Under the pieces are notes generated by a model that saw only the letters and a list, made by a program, of their open reading frames with translations, was not told the origin of the DNA and made no database searches. From Syntrophaceae bacterium (lineage in GTDB: Bacteria; Desulfobacterota; Syntrophia; Syntrophales; Smithellaceae), in the NCBI GenBank assembly GCA_018436925.1, contig JAHDKI010000026.1:1-64000 (forward strand): a stretch of DNA of 64,000 nt. The letters run 5' to 3'. The first letter of the stretch is position 1. The number at the start of each line of letters is the position of its first letter. Made by a program: the position numbers and the translations under genes. Of this stretch, positions 17,887-26,548 are shown one piece after another.

Positions 17887-20324
17887 CAGGCAACCTCCTC
17901 CTGCGTGATGTTTTGATATCCGCGGTGCGCGGCACAAGCGGCCTGCGTCAGCATAACAACCAGGGCAATCAGCCTCTCAAGATCCCGCCGCGAGGCTCTG
18001 TCCTCGAGAAGATCGTTTTTCACCGACGCGACAAAGGATTGCACGGAAGTCCGACCGATAATCGCAGCAAACTCCGCGCGGAGACCCGATTGGCGAGTCA
18101 TGGCGTTTCGCTCCAAATGCATCAGCCCCTCTTCCAGATGATCCAGGGCTTCTTGCGTATGTCTGCGCCGCAATCCCGTGCGATAATACGTTTCAGCCTT
18201 CCGGTTGAATCCGCAGGCGTCCATCTGCATCGCCTCGCGGGCGCCGGTGTCTGAAAGAATACCCCGCGTCAGCTTTCCCGCCGCACCGTAAAGATCCGGC
18301 TCGCGCACACGGTATTCCAGATGAAGCAGCGTCTCTTCCATGCCCATCATGTCGATCAAATCCGCAGCATCGGCGCGAATCGTTTCCAGAAGCGCAAGAC
18401 GATACTCCTTGTTATAAACGCGGATGCAACCGGGATATCTCCTCGATGAACGGAGTTTTTGTGTGCGGCCGAGAATTTTCGCCGTCAGGCGATTGGGCGT
18501 GTTTTTATCCACAAAGAACGTCGGGATGCCGATGGCGCTGCCAAAGATGACTTGTCGGCGCTCACTTTCCACAAAGGGATCGTCCGGAATGCTGTCGTGG
18601 CTGATTTCTCCGGAAGCGATATATTTGAACGCGAGCAGATACAGGAGATTCTGAAGATTCACCGCCGGGGCCATATCCTCGTCGAAACTTTCAAACAGAC
18701 TGTAGTGACGGGCTTCGAAGCCTGAAAAACCCATTGCATCAAACTCCCGAAGCTTCTCAAAAAGATAGACGGACATTTTCGTGTCGAAAATTCCCAGATC
18801 GGCAAGATCCCGCTTGAGGGGCAGACTGTTGCCCAGCGTGCCGTTTAGCGCCGGGCTTCGATCCGTGCTTAAAAGCGCAACCAGATAATCGATGAGACGG
18901 TAATCGGCGATAACATCGCCTTTCAGATGAAACAGTCTGCTGACGAATTTGTCCATCAGGGGCGGGCCGAAAGGCGTTAACGGATGGCCCAAAATGTTCA
19001 GATCCGCCTTTTTCCTCCAGCGGCGCCAGAGCATGCGAAGATGCGTAAAGTCGAGTTCATGCGGCAGAAACCCCAGAGCCTTTTCCGGATGAAAATCTTC
19101 AAAGGCCATCCGGTAGGGCGCGGCGGTAAACGTGCCGACGAAAAGCGGCAGAAATTGCTCAACGATTTTCACCGCCAGATCGCCTAGATATTTTTCGTGA
19201 TGACGGGTAAACCCGGAGGCGGAATCCTTAAGCAGGCCCGACAACTTCAGACTGCCCAGACTGACATGGGTGCCGTTATTGGCCAGACTGATATTGGACA
19301 AATTCGGCAGTGCGATCAGATTGCTGGTGATGATGCCGGCTTCCCGCAACTTGAGGGCGGCATTGAACTGCGAACGGCTCAGCACCTGGTGGCACAAATG
19401 CATGTAGGCATGCTTTTCCTCTCCGCGCGTCCAGCCCGACAGGCAGGGATTCATAAAAAGGTCGCGATAGAAGCTGTCCGAGACGCATTGACTCAGACGC
19501 CTTTGCCGAATCGGCGGATGCGGCGACAGGAAAATCTGTACATCCTGGCCGTGTTGTCTGAGGGAGAACCGGTGATTGGCGTATTGCGCCAGAAGTTGCG
19601 TCAACAGATAGCGCAGCGACATCTCCCGCGATACGCCCCGTCCGGCGCTGCCTTCCGTTTTTCCCGCAATGATATATAGCGAACTGGTTTCGGGAGAGGT
19701 GTTGTCATTTTGAAAATGCGACAACAGGCTTACGCCGATTTGCTTAAGCGATATGGCCTGGGAAGGAAATTGCGATACCGCCTCGGCCAGAGCAAGCTTC
19801 AACAGATAACTGACCGGCAAGCGACAACACTCTTCACCGTGCCTGTTCACAAAGAAATTCGATCGGTCTTTGCGCAACCCCGCGGCGGGATTGTCCTGGT
19901 CGGCCAACAAATCGCGTTCGAACACGCAGGCGGCATCCGGACCGAGGACGGACTGCGGAAACACGACCCATGAATTTTCCCAGACGCCGTCGGGATTGTC
20001 CGCGAGATAGGTTTCAAGATCGCTGAGTTTTCTTTTCGCCAGGTCGCCGCGTTCTATTCGTTTTTTGGTGTTGGCAAAAAAATTGGATTGTTCAATGGTT
20101 AAAGGCAGATCGACATCGGATCTGGCCCCTGCAACGACCGTCTGCAGCTCCGATTCGCTGCCTGCGGTGGTATCCCCGGAAACAAACGGCAGGGAAGCCG
20201 GATCAACCGATCCCGATCGGTCGTAACGGACGCCGATTCGGGTCATGAGACTTTTAAGAGATTGCCGGGATACCGGACCGCCGTCGGTTGGACAGCTCGC
20301 GACCCTTGCGGTTGTTCGGCTCAT
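17886..20324 (-). CDS. Large conserved-looking protein of unknown function, first gene of a lipid operon
   Basis: 812 aa, not recognised. There is no signal peptide and no clear membrane segment, so it is probably cytoplasmic. Residues 1-100 are polar and look disordered. The rest is helix-rich with many short hydrophobic stretches. Distinct blocks include SNFFVNRHGEECCRLPVSYLL near 155-175, SLANNGTHVSLGSLKLSG near 350, FLPHELDFTHLRMLWRRWRKK near 425, IPTFFVDKNTPNRLTAK near 625 and a basic helix bundle at the end. AAGGAG lies seven bases before the ATG. The stop overlaps the phosphatidylserine decarboxylase start by one base, so the products are made together. No catalytic motif was identified. 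Codon use looks like that of the neighbours, arguing against recent transfer. Confidence 0.8.
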   Translation of the reverse strand: MSRTTARVASCPTDGGPVSRQSLKSLMTRIGVRYDRSGSVDPASLPFVSGDTTAGSESELQTVVAGARSDVDLPLTIEQSNFFANTKKRIERGDLAKRKLSDLETYLADNPDGVWENSWVVFPQSVLGPDAACVFERDLLADQDNPAAGLRKDRSNFFVNRHGEECCRLPVSYLLKLALAEAVSQFPSQAISLKQIGVSLLSHFQNDNTSPETSSLYIIAGKTEGSAGRGVSREMSLRYLLTQLLAQYANHRFSLRQHGQDVQIFLSPHPPIRQRRLSQCVSDSFYRDLFMNPCLSGWTRGEEKHAYMHLCHQVLSRSQFNAALKLREAGIITSNLIALPNLSNISLANNGTHVSLGSLKLSGLLKDSASGFTRHHEKYLGDLAVKIVEQFLPLFVGTFTAAPYRMAFEDFHPEKALGFLPHELDFTHLRMLWRRWRKKADLNILGHPLTPFGPPLMDKFVSRLFHLKGDVIADYRLIDYLVALLSTDRSPALNGTLGNSLPLKRDLADLGIFDTKMSVYLFEKLREFDAMGFSGFEARHYSLFESFDEDMAPAVNLQNLLYLLAFKYIASGEISHDSIPDDPFVESERRQVIFGSAIGIPTFFVDKNTPNRLTAKILGRTQKLRSSRRYPGCIRVYNKEYRLALLETIRADAADLIDMMGMEETLLHLEYRVREPDLYGAAGKLTRGILSDTGAREAMQMDACGFNRKAETYYRTGLRRRHTQEALDHLEEGLMHLERNAMTRQSGLRAEFAAIIGRTSVQSFVASVKNDLLEDRASRRDLERLIALVVMLTQAACAAHRGYQNITQEEVA

Positions 20325-20410
20325 TTTTTCATTCTCCTTGCCAAGACTTCATTTTTGCCAGGAGAATAACACCGGATTGTTTCAGGATGATGACACTTGA
20401 AAGAAGAGAT

Positions 20411-20450
20411 GATGAAAAAAAGCCGGGCGGGATGAATTTCCCGTCCGGCT
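20411..20450 (-). terminator. Intrinsic terminator of the porin gene
   Basis: On the minus strand, AGCCGGACGGGA pairs with TCCCGCCCGGCT (20450-20421, one G-T pair), followed by a run of seven T. It lies 28 bases after the porin stop. Confidence 0.9.
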
Positions 20451-20477
20451 CGTTAACTATTATCTGGCGCTGTAATC

Positions 20478-21794
20478 CTAGAAGGTCAGCGTCAGCTTGT
20501 TGATGACCATGAAATCGTCGTCGATCTGATTGAATTCGTTGGTTCCCTTGTAGTAGTCGCCGGTGAACAAATAGCCGGCGCCCAGCATATAGGACAGGTT
20601 GCTCGTGATTTTATACGTGGCGGTGAGGTCCACTTCAAAACCATAGTCGCGGTTGAGCACTGCATTGGGTTTCTCCGCGCGGGCGTAAGACACGGACGCC
20701 ATGATGTCGAGCGGCGCAATCGGTTTCACGCCGGCTCTGGCCTGGAAGAACCAGCCGTTGGCCATGGCCGTATCCTGATTGGTGCCGTTATACCCCTGGA
20801 GGTTGCCCGCCCAGTTCGTTCTTTCGTAGTTCCACATGATCAAACAGGGATTCCAGTCGCGGCCGCCGTTGACGCCGAAGCCTTCGTTCTTGGTCAGAGT
20901 TCCTCCGTCGTCCCCGGAGACGTAGGCCACGGAGCCGCCCACATAGACCATGCCGAAGTCGGCCGTTGCGTCAACCCAGCCGGAGATTCCCTGCAAATCA
21001 ATGTCGGGATTGAGCGACGGAAGCTCATATTCCTGCTTGCCGGTTGCATAGTTCATTTCCGCCTGCATCGATACCGGCCCGAACTTGGCAAAAACGTAAG
21101 GCGTGAACAGGAAATATTTCCGCAGGAAATTGGAGGGCTGGCGTGTGCTGGCATAACGGTAGTAATTGACATTCAGGCCGACCTTGACGTCTTTCCACTT
21201 GTACTCTCCCTGGATGCCGTATTTGTCGTTGTCCCCGTCCGCGACGCCGGCGGTGTTGATCCGGGTGTAGCTGTTTTCCTGAACTTTGGTATAGGCCAGG
21301 GCGATCTTCGCCGGACCATACACGTAAGCGTATTTGATTCTCGGCGTCGGCGCATAGCTGTTGCCGAAGATCGTTCCGGTGGATCCGTCGTTCATGTAGC
21401 CCACGTCAAACACACCGATAGGGGACTTGTAGGTGATATAAGCCCAGTCAAATGCGATGTTCTCATTTTCGGCAACGGTTCCGGCCGAATCGGTCGCCAC
21501 GGCTGTTACAGCGGCGCTTCTTGCCGAGCCCCAGGATCTTTCCATCGCGTCAAAACGTGTGGTGAGTGTCAGACCGGGAGCGATGGTGAAATCGGTCCGG
21601 ACTCTCAATCGCTGGAAGTAAAACGCCGTGGAAGAGCCTTCATCGATAACCCCTTTGCGAACGGACGTTTTGTCCAGATACATGCCGCCGGCATAGAACT
21701 CGCCGCTGTTTTTCATGGTGACCTGCGCCGACGAAACTCCGCTGAAGACGGCAATCATCCCCAGCGCCAACAAAAAAACCCAAAATCTCTTCAT
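20478..21794 (-). CDS. Outer-membrane beta-barrel porin-like protein
   Basis: 438 aa with a signal peptide (residues 1-23, cut after VSSAQ). The mature part is a run of alternating amphipathic strands rich in aromatic residues and Gly (FYFQRLRVRTDF, FDVGYMND, GLNVNYYRYA). It ends in a typical barrel-insertion signal, LTLTF with a terminal Phe. These traits support a 14-18 stranded outer-membrane channel. The substrate is not evident. It stands alone, with AGGAGG near the start and its own terminator. Confidence 0.85.
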   Translation of the reverse strand: MKRFWVFLLALGMIAVFSGVSSAQVTMKNSGEFYAGGMYLDKTSVRKGVIDEGSSTAFYFQRLRVRTDFTIAPGLTLTTRFDAMERSWGSARSAAVTAVATDSAGTVAENENIAFDWAYITYKSPIGVFDVGYMNDGSTGTIFGNSYAPTPRIKYAYVYGPAKIALAYTKVQENSYTRINTAGVADGDNDKYGIQGEYKWKDVKVGLNVNYYRYASTRQPSNFLRKYFLFTPYVFAKFGPVSMQAEMNYATGKQEYELPSLNPDIDLQGISGWVDATADFGMVYVGGSVAYVSGDDGGTLTKNEGFGVNGGRDWNPCLIMWNYERTNWAGNLQGYNGTNQDTAMANGWFFQARAGVKPIAPLDIMASVSYARAEKPNAVLNRDYGFEVDLTATYKITSNLSYMLGAGYLFTGDYYKGTNEFNQIDDDFMVINKLTLTF

Positions 21795-22210
21795 TTTTTT
21801 CCTCCTGAACCATCATTGAATTTTCATTAAGACCTTGTTCGGGCACTTGGTCTTTACCTTTATCATCGAGGCGGGACTATACAGCCGCTTTGTTACAATA
21901 CGATGACGAAAACGTTAATAATCGATGACATGAATCGGATTTTTCATCAAACCGCCGTCCGGTCTTATGCTAAAAATAATCTAGCGCCAGTTAACAGAAT
22001 TTCAGGAACTTGTAAACATGAAAAGTCGGTTTTTGTAATTCTGGGTTATTATTTCCCCCCAATCCGGGGTTTCGGGCAGACGCTCAGGAAAAGCCTGAAT
22101 GGATGGCAATCATAGCTTTTCTATGAAATATCAAATTGATACACATCGCTTGAAGGCCGATGCGGTCGGGCCGGCCCCAATACACAGGAAACCGGACCGG
22201 TTTTTGCCTG
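21795..22210. other. Intergenic region with no supported gene
   Basis: About 415 bases between the porin start and a small membrane-protein gene. It must hold the porin promoter, but no convincing -35/-10 pair was found. A 70-codon reading frame (21903-22115) has no ribosome site or recognisable protein features. No RNA gene was recognised. Confidence 0.5.
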
Positions 22211-22555
22211 TCAGCCGGCATTGATCGCGTCTCGGATTTCATTGGCCAGCTCATACCAGCGCTGAACACTGTTTTCCAGGCGGTAATAGTGCAGGATGTA
22301 GGCGGCGGATAATCCCAAAAGCAAAACAGCCAGGGCGATAATCGGAAGCATCGGATAAAGAAAGGCGAACCCGAAGGACAGAAGGAAGAACAGGCAGACA
22401 AACAGCATGACGATCAGGTGCACAAGCCGTTCATGCTGCATCCAGGCAATTTGCCTGTCCTGATCGTCCAGAAGGTTTTTGAGCTCCGGCAATTCCGGAC
22501 GGCCGTCAAGGACGGCTCTTACGCGGCGTTCGTGACGCTTGATATAATCGATCAT
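22211..22555 (-). CDS. Small two-helix membrane protein
   Basis: A 114-aa protein with a charged N-terminal helix (residues 1-42) and two close transmembrane helices (about 45-68 and 70-92), then a short soluble tail. It is not recognised as a named family. Its start overlaps the mtfA stop by four bases (ATGA), so it is probably made together with MtfA. Confidence 0.7.
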   Translation of the reverse strand: MIDYIKRHERRVRAVLDGRPELPELKNLLDDQDRQIAWMQHERLVHLIVMLFVCLFFLLSFGFAFLYPMLPIIALAVLLLGLSAAYILHYYRLENSVQRWYELANEIRDAINAG

Positions 22556-23346
22556 GTTTTCCCCTTCCCATCGGTTTTTTGTCGAGCCGGGTCCTGGCGA
22601 TAATACTGTTTCAACAGCCGATACAATTGCGGAGCATGGCGCTTGGTTTCCCGCGGTTGATCGAAAAAGTGTTCGGTGGCCACGGCAAAAAACTCGACTT
22701 CATCCGTGGCTCCGTATTCGTCCAGAAACGTATCTTTGCCTTTTTGAACCTCCGACAGCAGCCTGGAATACTCCCGCGAGAAAGCGGAAATCCAGTCGGA
22801 GGCTTCGCTTCCTGAGAGAGGTGGTGTTCCGTCGGTCCGGCCGTCTTGCATATCCAGTTTGTGGGCGAATTCGTGATAGACGACATTATACCCCGATCCG
22901 GGAGTACGCAGACCCTGCTCTATAGCTTCCCAAACCAGGATCAGCGGCCCCTGCTCAAATGCCTGTCCGGAAATGGGTCCCGACGGCTCGACGGGCTCCA
23001 TCACCGTTTCAAAAAAGCCGATCTTGCGCTCCGGCAGCGCCAGTTCCGACGGATAGACAAGGATGGTTTCTACATTTTCATAGTAATTGTGAGGCAGGTA
23101 AAGGATGAGTCGGCAGGCCATGGCCGCAATCGTCACGCGCATCTCGTCGGTCAACAAAAGCCCGCCGCATCCTTCCCACTTCTTTTCAGCGATAAAGATC
23201 TGGATCATTTCCCGAAGGCGAAGGCGTTCGGAATCGTGAAGCAGAGGATAGAAAAGAACATTCTGCCGGAGCGTTTCTTCCCACTCCGGAGGGAATGCCG
23301 AGGCGATAATCTTTTTCCGTCTACGCGCGGCCAGCCAGCCGAACAT
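22552..23346 (-). CDS. mtfA: MtfA-type zinc peptidase (M90 family)
   Basis: 264 aa, the normal length of MtfA. The zinc site is H158-E-F-A-H162. Further family blocks are MACRLILYL (76-84), GPLILVWEAIEQG (133-145) and EVEFFAVATEHFFDQP, which supplies the third ligand. In Escherichia coli MtfA is an aminopeptidase that binds the Mlc repressor and so affects glucose transport; no mlc homologue is seen here. The protein is cytoplasmic. The gene is followed by a coupled two-helix membrane protein. Confidence 0.9.
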   Translation of the reverse strand: MFGWLAARRRKKIIASAFPPEWEETLRQNVLFYPLLHDSERLRLREMIQIFIAEKKWEGCGGLLLTDEMRVTIAAMACRLILYLPHNYYENVETILVYPSELALPERKIGFFETVMEPVEPSGPISGQAFEQGPLILVWEAIEQGLRTPGSGYNVVYHEFAHKLDMQDGRTDGTPPLSGSEASDWISAFSREYSRLLSEVQKGKDTFLDEYGATDEVEFFAVATEHFFDQPRETKRHAPQLYRLLKQYYRQDPARQKTDGKGKT

Positions 23347-23450
23347 GCTTTTTCCTTTAGATTCAACGTTGGAATTCTTTTTAGCACATATTTCCGGGAT
23401 GAAAAACCGGTTTTCCCCCGCGGCGTGACGAGCAACCCCGGTATAAAACC

Positions 23451-23480
23451 AAAAAGGGCGGGGTTAACCCGCCCTCAACG
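23451..23480 (-). terminator. Intrinsic terminator behind fprA
   Basis: A hairpin with seven-base arms GGGCGGG and CCCGCCC around a five-base loop (23456-23474), with a T run on the minus-strand exit. It lies downstream of fprA after the heptamer array and before mtfA. Confidence 0.8.
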
Positions 23481-23490
23481 TGCGTATCAG

Positions 23491-23574
23491 CCTTTGGCCT
23501 TTGGCCTTTTACCTTTCGCCTTGCACCTTTGGCCTTTCACCTTGTTCCTTGTTCCTTGCTTCTTTATCCTTCAA
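23491..23574 (-). repeat. Heptameric AAGG tandem array after the fprA stop
   Basis: About twelve contiguous 7-mers of form NNNAAGG in the sense of fprA, beginning at its TGA stop (23573-23571) and ending ten bases before the terminator hairpin. Units include AACAAGG twice in a row and CCAAAGG three times. Every unit but one keeps AAGG. Confidence 0.85.
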
Positions 23575-24758
23575 ACCTTTCCCGCGAAGTCTTTTCCGAA
23601 CGCGACCGCTTCGGCCAGGGCCTCGTCGCTGGGTTGCCACATAGTCCTGAAGCCGTCGCCTTGCACCTCAAAACCGGCCCGGGACAAATGCTCGCTTAAA
23701 ACCTTCACGCTCTCGCCGCTCCAGCCGTAGCAACCGAAAGCCGCGGCTTTTTTCTTTTTGAATTTGAGCCCCGCGATCATATCGATCAGCGCCGTCATGG
23801 CGTTGAGAATGCCTTTGTTGATCGTGGGCGACCCCAGAAGAATCGCCTTGGACTTGAAAACTTCCGTCACCACGTCATTGATGTCGCGCCGGGAGATATT
23901 AAAGAGCTTCACCGTCACCTTGTCATCGGCCTGCTTGATTCCCTTGGCAATGTGCTCGGCCAGCATCCTCGTGCCGTCCCACATTGTGTCGTAAATCAGC
24001 GAAATCTGGTTTTCCGAATAGTCGGCCGCCCATTCCAGATATTTATGCGCGATCTGCAAAGGGTTATCCCGCCAGATGACGCCGTGGCTGGGACAGATGA
24101 ATTTAACGGGTAGGTTGAGCGCCACCACTTCGTTGATCTTTTTCGTCACCAGAGGCGAAAACGGCGTGAGAATGTTGGCGTAATATTTCGTCGCCTCTTC
24201 GAAAAGCTCGGCCTGATCGACCAGGTCGTTAAACATATGCTCCGTGGCATAGTGCTGGCCGAAGGCGTCGTTGGAAAATAAAATGTCGTCGCCGGTAAGA
24301 TACTCCATCATGGAATCCGGCCAGTGCAGCATCATGGCTTCCACAAAAATCAGGTCTTTTTTACCCAGGGAAAGCTTGTCACCGGTTTTGACCACCTGGA
24401 AGTTCCAGTCCTTGTGATAATGCCCCTTGAGAGATTTCAGGCCATTGGCCGTGCAGTAAACGGGCTTGTCGGGAATATGGCGCATCAGCTCCGGAAGCGC
24501 GCCGGAATGATCCATTTCCGCGTGGTTGGCAATCACGTAGTCGATCTGATTCAGATCGATTTCTTTGGCGAGATTCAAGACGAACTCCTTGGCAAAAGGC
24601 GTCCAGACCGTGTCGATGAGCGCGGTCTTTTCGTCTTTCACCAGATATGCGTTGTACGACGAGCCCCGATGCGTGGAGTATTCCTCGCCGTGAAACTTGC
24701 GCAGTTCCCAGTCGATCTTCCCCACCCAGTCCACACTCGGAGTGATTTTAAATTTCAT
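23571..24758 (-). CDS. fprA: Flavodiiron protein (A-type flavoprotein, FprA family)
   Basis: 395 aa from the ATG at 24758, six bases after AGGAGG; an ATG three bases earlier adds one Met. The N-terminal metallo-beta-lactamase domain has all six diiron ligands (counted from the longer form): H80-x-E82-x-D84, H146, D165 and H226. The C-terminal flavodoxin domain (about 255-395) has the FMN loop YDTMWDGTRM and FGCYGWSGE. The family reduces O2 to water or NO to N2O in anaerobes, drawing electrons from rubredoxin. The preceding cupin gene overlaps it, and the operon carries an FNR-like palindrome, which fits an oxidative or nitrosative stress role. Confidence 0.95.
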   Translation of the reverse strand: MKFKITPSVDWVGKIDWELRKFHGEEYSTHRGSSYNAYLVKDEKTALIDTVWTPFAKEFVLNLAKEIDLNQIDYVIANHAEMDHSGALPELMRHIPDKPVYCTANGLKSLKGHYHKDWNFQVVKTGDKLSLGKKDLIFVEAMMLHWPDSMMEYLTGDDILFSNDAFGQHYATEHMFNDLVDQAELFEEATKYYANILTPFSPLVTKKINEVVALNLPVKFICPSHGVIWRDNPLQIAHKYLEWAADYSENQISLIYDTMWDGTRMLAEHIAKGIKQADDKVTVKLFNISRRDINDVVTEVFKSKAILLGSPTINKGILNAMTALIDMIAGLKFKKKKAAAFGCYGWSGESVKVLSEHLSRAGFEVQGDGFRTMWQPSDEALAEAVAFGKDFAGKV

Positions 24759-25114
24759 CATGCACCTCCTTGTTGTTTAATCATGATCAAAAGCATCTTA
24801 TAACGCGTGACGGCGTGAAGCGCATGGGGTTTGCCCGCCGGCATGATGATCATTTCGCCGGCCCGCACCGCGTGAGGCTTCCCCTCGATGCGAATTTCCG
24901 CCTCCCCTTCCAGAATGTATACCATCGCGTCAAAAGGCGCGGTGTGTTCGCTTAATCCCTCTCCTGCGTCAAAAGCAAATACACTGACCGTTCCGGCGGG
25001 CTTGCGGATAATCTCACGGCTGACCACCGAATGATCCTGATACGCGGCCATGTCTTTCACAATCTGCACGCCGGTCAGATTATCGATTTGTTTTAAAGTG
25101 TCTTTCATCGCCAT
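24758..25114 (-). CDS. Small cupin-domain protein
   Basis: A 118-aa single-domain cupin. Cupin motif 1 is reduced (GEGLSEHTAPFDAMVYILEGEAEIRI), with His in SEHTAPF; motif 2 is GEMIIMPAGKPHAL. A metal site made from these His residues is likely. It is the first gene of the operon with fprA, overlapping it at the stop. Paired cupin-flavodiiron genes suggest a metal-dependent sensor or small oxidoreductive partner, but the function is not known. GGAGGG precedes the start. Confidence 0.8.
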   Translation of the reverse strand: MAMKDTLKQIDNLTGVQIVKDMAAYQDHSVVSREIIRKPAGTVSVFAFDAGEGLSEHTAPFDAMVYILEGEAEIRIEGKPHAVRAGEMIIMPAGKPHALHAVTRYKMLLIMIKQQGGA

Positions 25115-25199
25115 CCCTCCTTACGAAGCTGATCTGAAGTTCAATTTCCCGGAAGATTCAAAGTGCGGACCGGGTTTACACCTACCATCTTTTGGCTCT

Positions 25200-25245
25200 T
25201 TTATAAACCTGCCGGGCCAAAAAGGTCTTTGACTTAAGTCAAAGA
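25200..25245 (-). promoter_or_regulatory. FNR/CRP-type palindrome and promoter of the cupin-fprA operon
   Basis: A perfect 20-base palindrome, TCTTTGACTTAAGTCAAAGA (25226-25245), with the core TTGAC-N4-GTCAA. On the minus strand a good -10, TATAAA, lies at 25205-25200, giving a start near 25193. The palindrome centre then falls about 42 bases upstream of that start, the classic position for FNR/CRP-family activators. The regulator is not in the window. Confidence 0.7.
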
Positions 25246-25396
25246 ACGCCAATATCCTGATTTAACGGATATATCGATTTAACCGGCCGGACCGCCGGTC
25301 ACGCAAAGGCTATTAGCTTTTAAATTTCTTGAGAAAAATCCTCAATACTGCTATGCAGGAAGCGCTTTTTTGAAATTTTTTTTAAGGATGGTTGCT

Positions 25397-26524
25397 ATGC
25401 AAAACCCAAATTTCAGTTCAGGACCCTGCAGCAAGAGGCCAGCGTGGAGCATCGACGCCCTGAAGGACGCGCCGGTCGGCCGTTCACACCGCTCCGCTCT
25501 GGGCAAAGAGAGAATCGTCAAAGCTATGAACGAGACCCGTAAAGTCTTGAATATCCCGTCAGATTATCTTGTCGGCATCCTGCCGGCTTCCGATACGGGC
25601 GCTTTTGAATGCGCCATGTGGTCGCTTCTGGGCCCCAAGCCGGTCACGGTCTTGGTCTGGGAAAGTTTTTCGGAAGGCTGGGCGACGGATGTCAACAAGC
25701 AGCTTAAGCTCAACCCCGCGATCGTCAAGGCGGATTACGGCAAGATTCCGGATCTTTCCAAAGTGGACTGGAAAACCGACGTGGTCTTCGTGGCCAACGG
25801 CACGACCAGCGGCGTGCGCATTCCCGACTGGAGCTGGATTCCCGCCGATCGTGAAGGCCTGTCTTTATGCGACGCCACAAGCTATGCATTCGCCAATGAA
25901 GTCGACTGGAGCAAAATCGATGTTCTGACCTTCTCCTGGCAGAAATGCCTGGGCGGAGAGGCCGCGCACGGCATGATGATTTTAAGCCCGAAAGCGGTTG
26001 CCCGTCTGGAATCCTACAGCCCGGCCTGGCCCATGCCGAAAATTTTCCGCCTGAAAAAAGGCGACAAGATCAACAAGGCCATTTTCGAAGGCGACGTCAT
26101 CAATACGCCCTCCATGCTGTGCGTGGAAGACTATCTCGACGCCCTGGATTGGGCCGGCAAAATCGGCATCGACGGTCTGGTCAAAAAAAGCAAGGCCAAT
26201 CTGAAGGTTGTGGAAGACTGGGTCGCCAAAACCGACTGGATTGAATTTCTGGCCGATGACCCCAAGGTCCGCTCCAACACCTCGGTGTGCCTGTCGGTCG
26301 TCCATCCGAAAGTGGCGGCGCTTGACGCCGACGCGAAAAGCAAGTTCTTAAAAAGCATCGCCTCGGATTTGAGCAAGAAAAACATCGCCCACGACATCAA
26401 CTCTTACAAAGACGCGCCCGCCGGTTACCGCTTCTGGTGCGGCCCGACGGTTGAAGAGGCGGATCTCAAAATAGCGCTTGCGGAGTTGGAAAAAGTTTTC
26501 ACCGAGAAGGTCAAAAGCCTCTAG
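25397..26524 (+). CDS. serC: Phosphoserine aminotransferase
   Basis: A PLP-dependent transaminase of serine synthesis (3-phosphohydroxypyruvate to phosphoserine), 375 aa from the ATG at 25397, which has AAGGA eight bases upstream; the in-frame ATG at 25370 has none. The Schiff-base lysine is K183 in SWQKCLGGE. NFSSGPCSKRPAW at the N-terminus and the SHRSALGKE block are typical of the SerC branch found in alphaproteobacteria and methanogens rather than the E. coli type. It leads the operon serC-serA-purA, 24 bases before serA. Confidence 0.93.
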   Translation: MQNPNFSSGPCSKRPAWSIDALKDAPVGRSHRSALGKERIVKAMNETRKVLNIPSDYLVGILPASDTGAFECAMWSLLGPKPVTVLVWESFSEGWATDVNKQLKLNPAIVKADYGKIPDLSKVDWKTDVVFVANGTTSGVRIPDWSWIPADREGLSLCDATSYAFANEVDWSKIDVLTFSWQKCLGGEAAHGMMILSPKAVARLESYSPAWPMPKIFRLKKGDKINKAIFEGDVINTPSMLCVEDYLDALDWAGKIGIDGLVKKSKANLKVVEDWVAKTDWIEFLADDPKVRSNTSVCLSVVHPKVAALDADAKSKFLKSIASDLSKKNIAHDINSYKDAPAGYRFWCGPTVEEADLKIALAELEKVFTEKVKSL

Positions 26525-26548
26525 GGTTAAAACAGCGTAGGACAGGTT

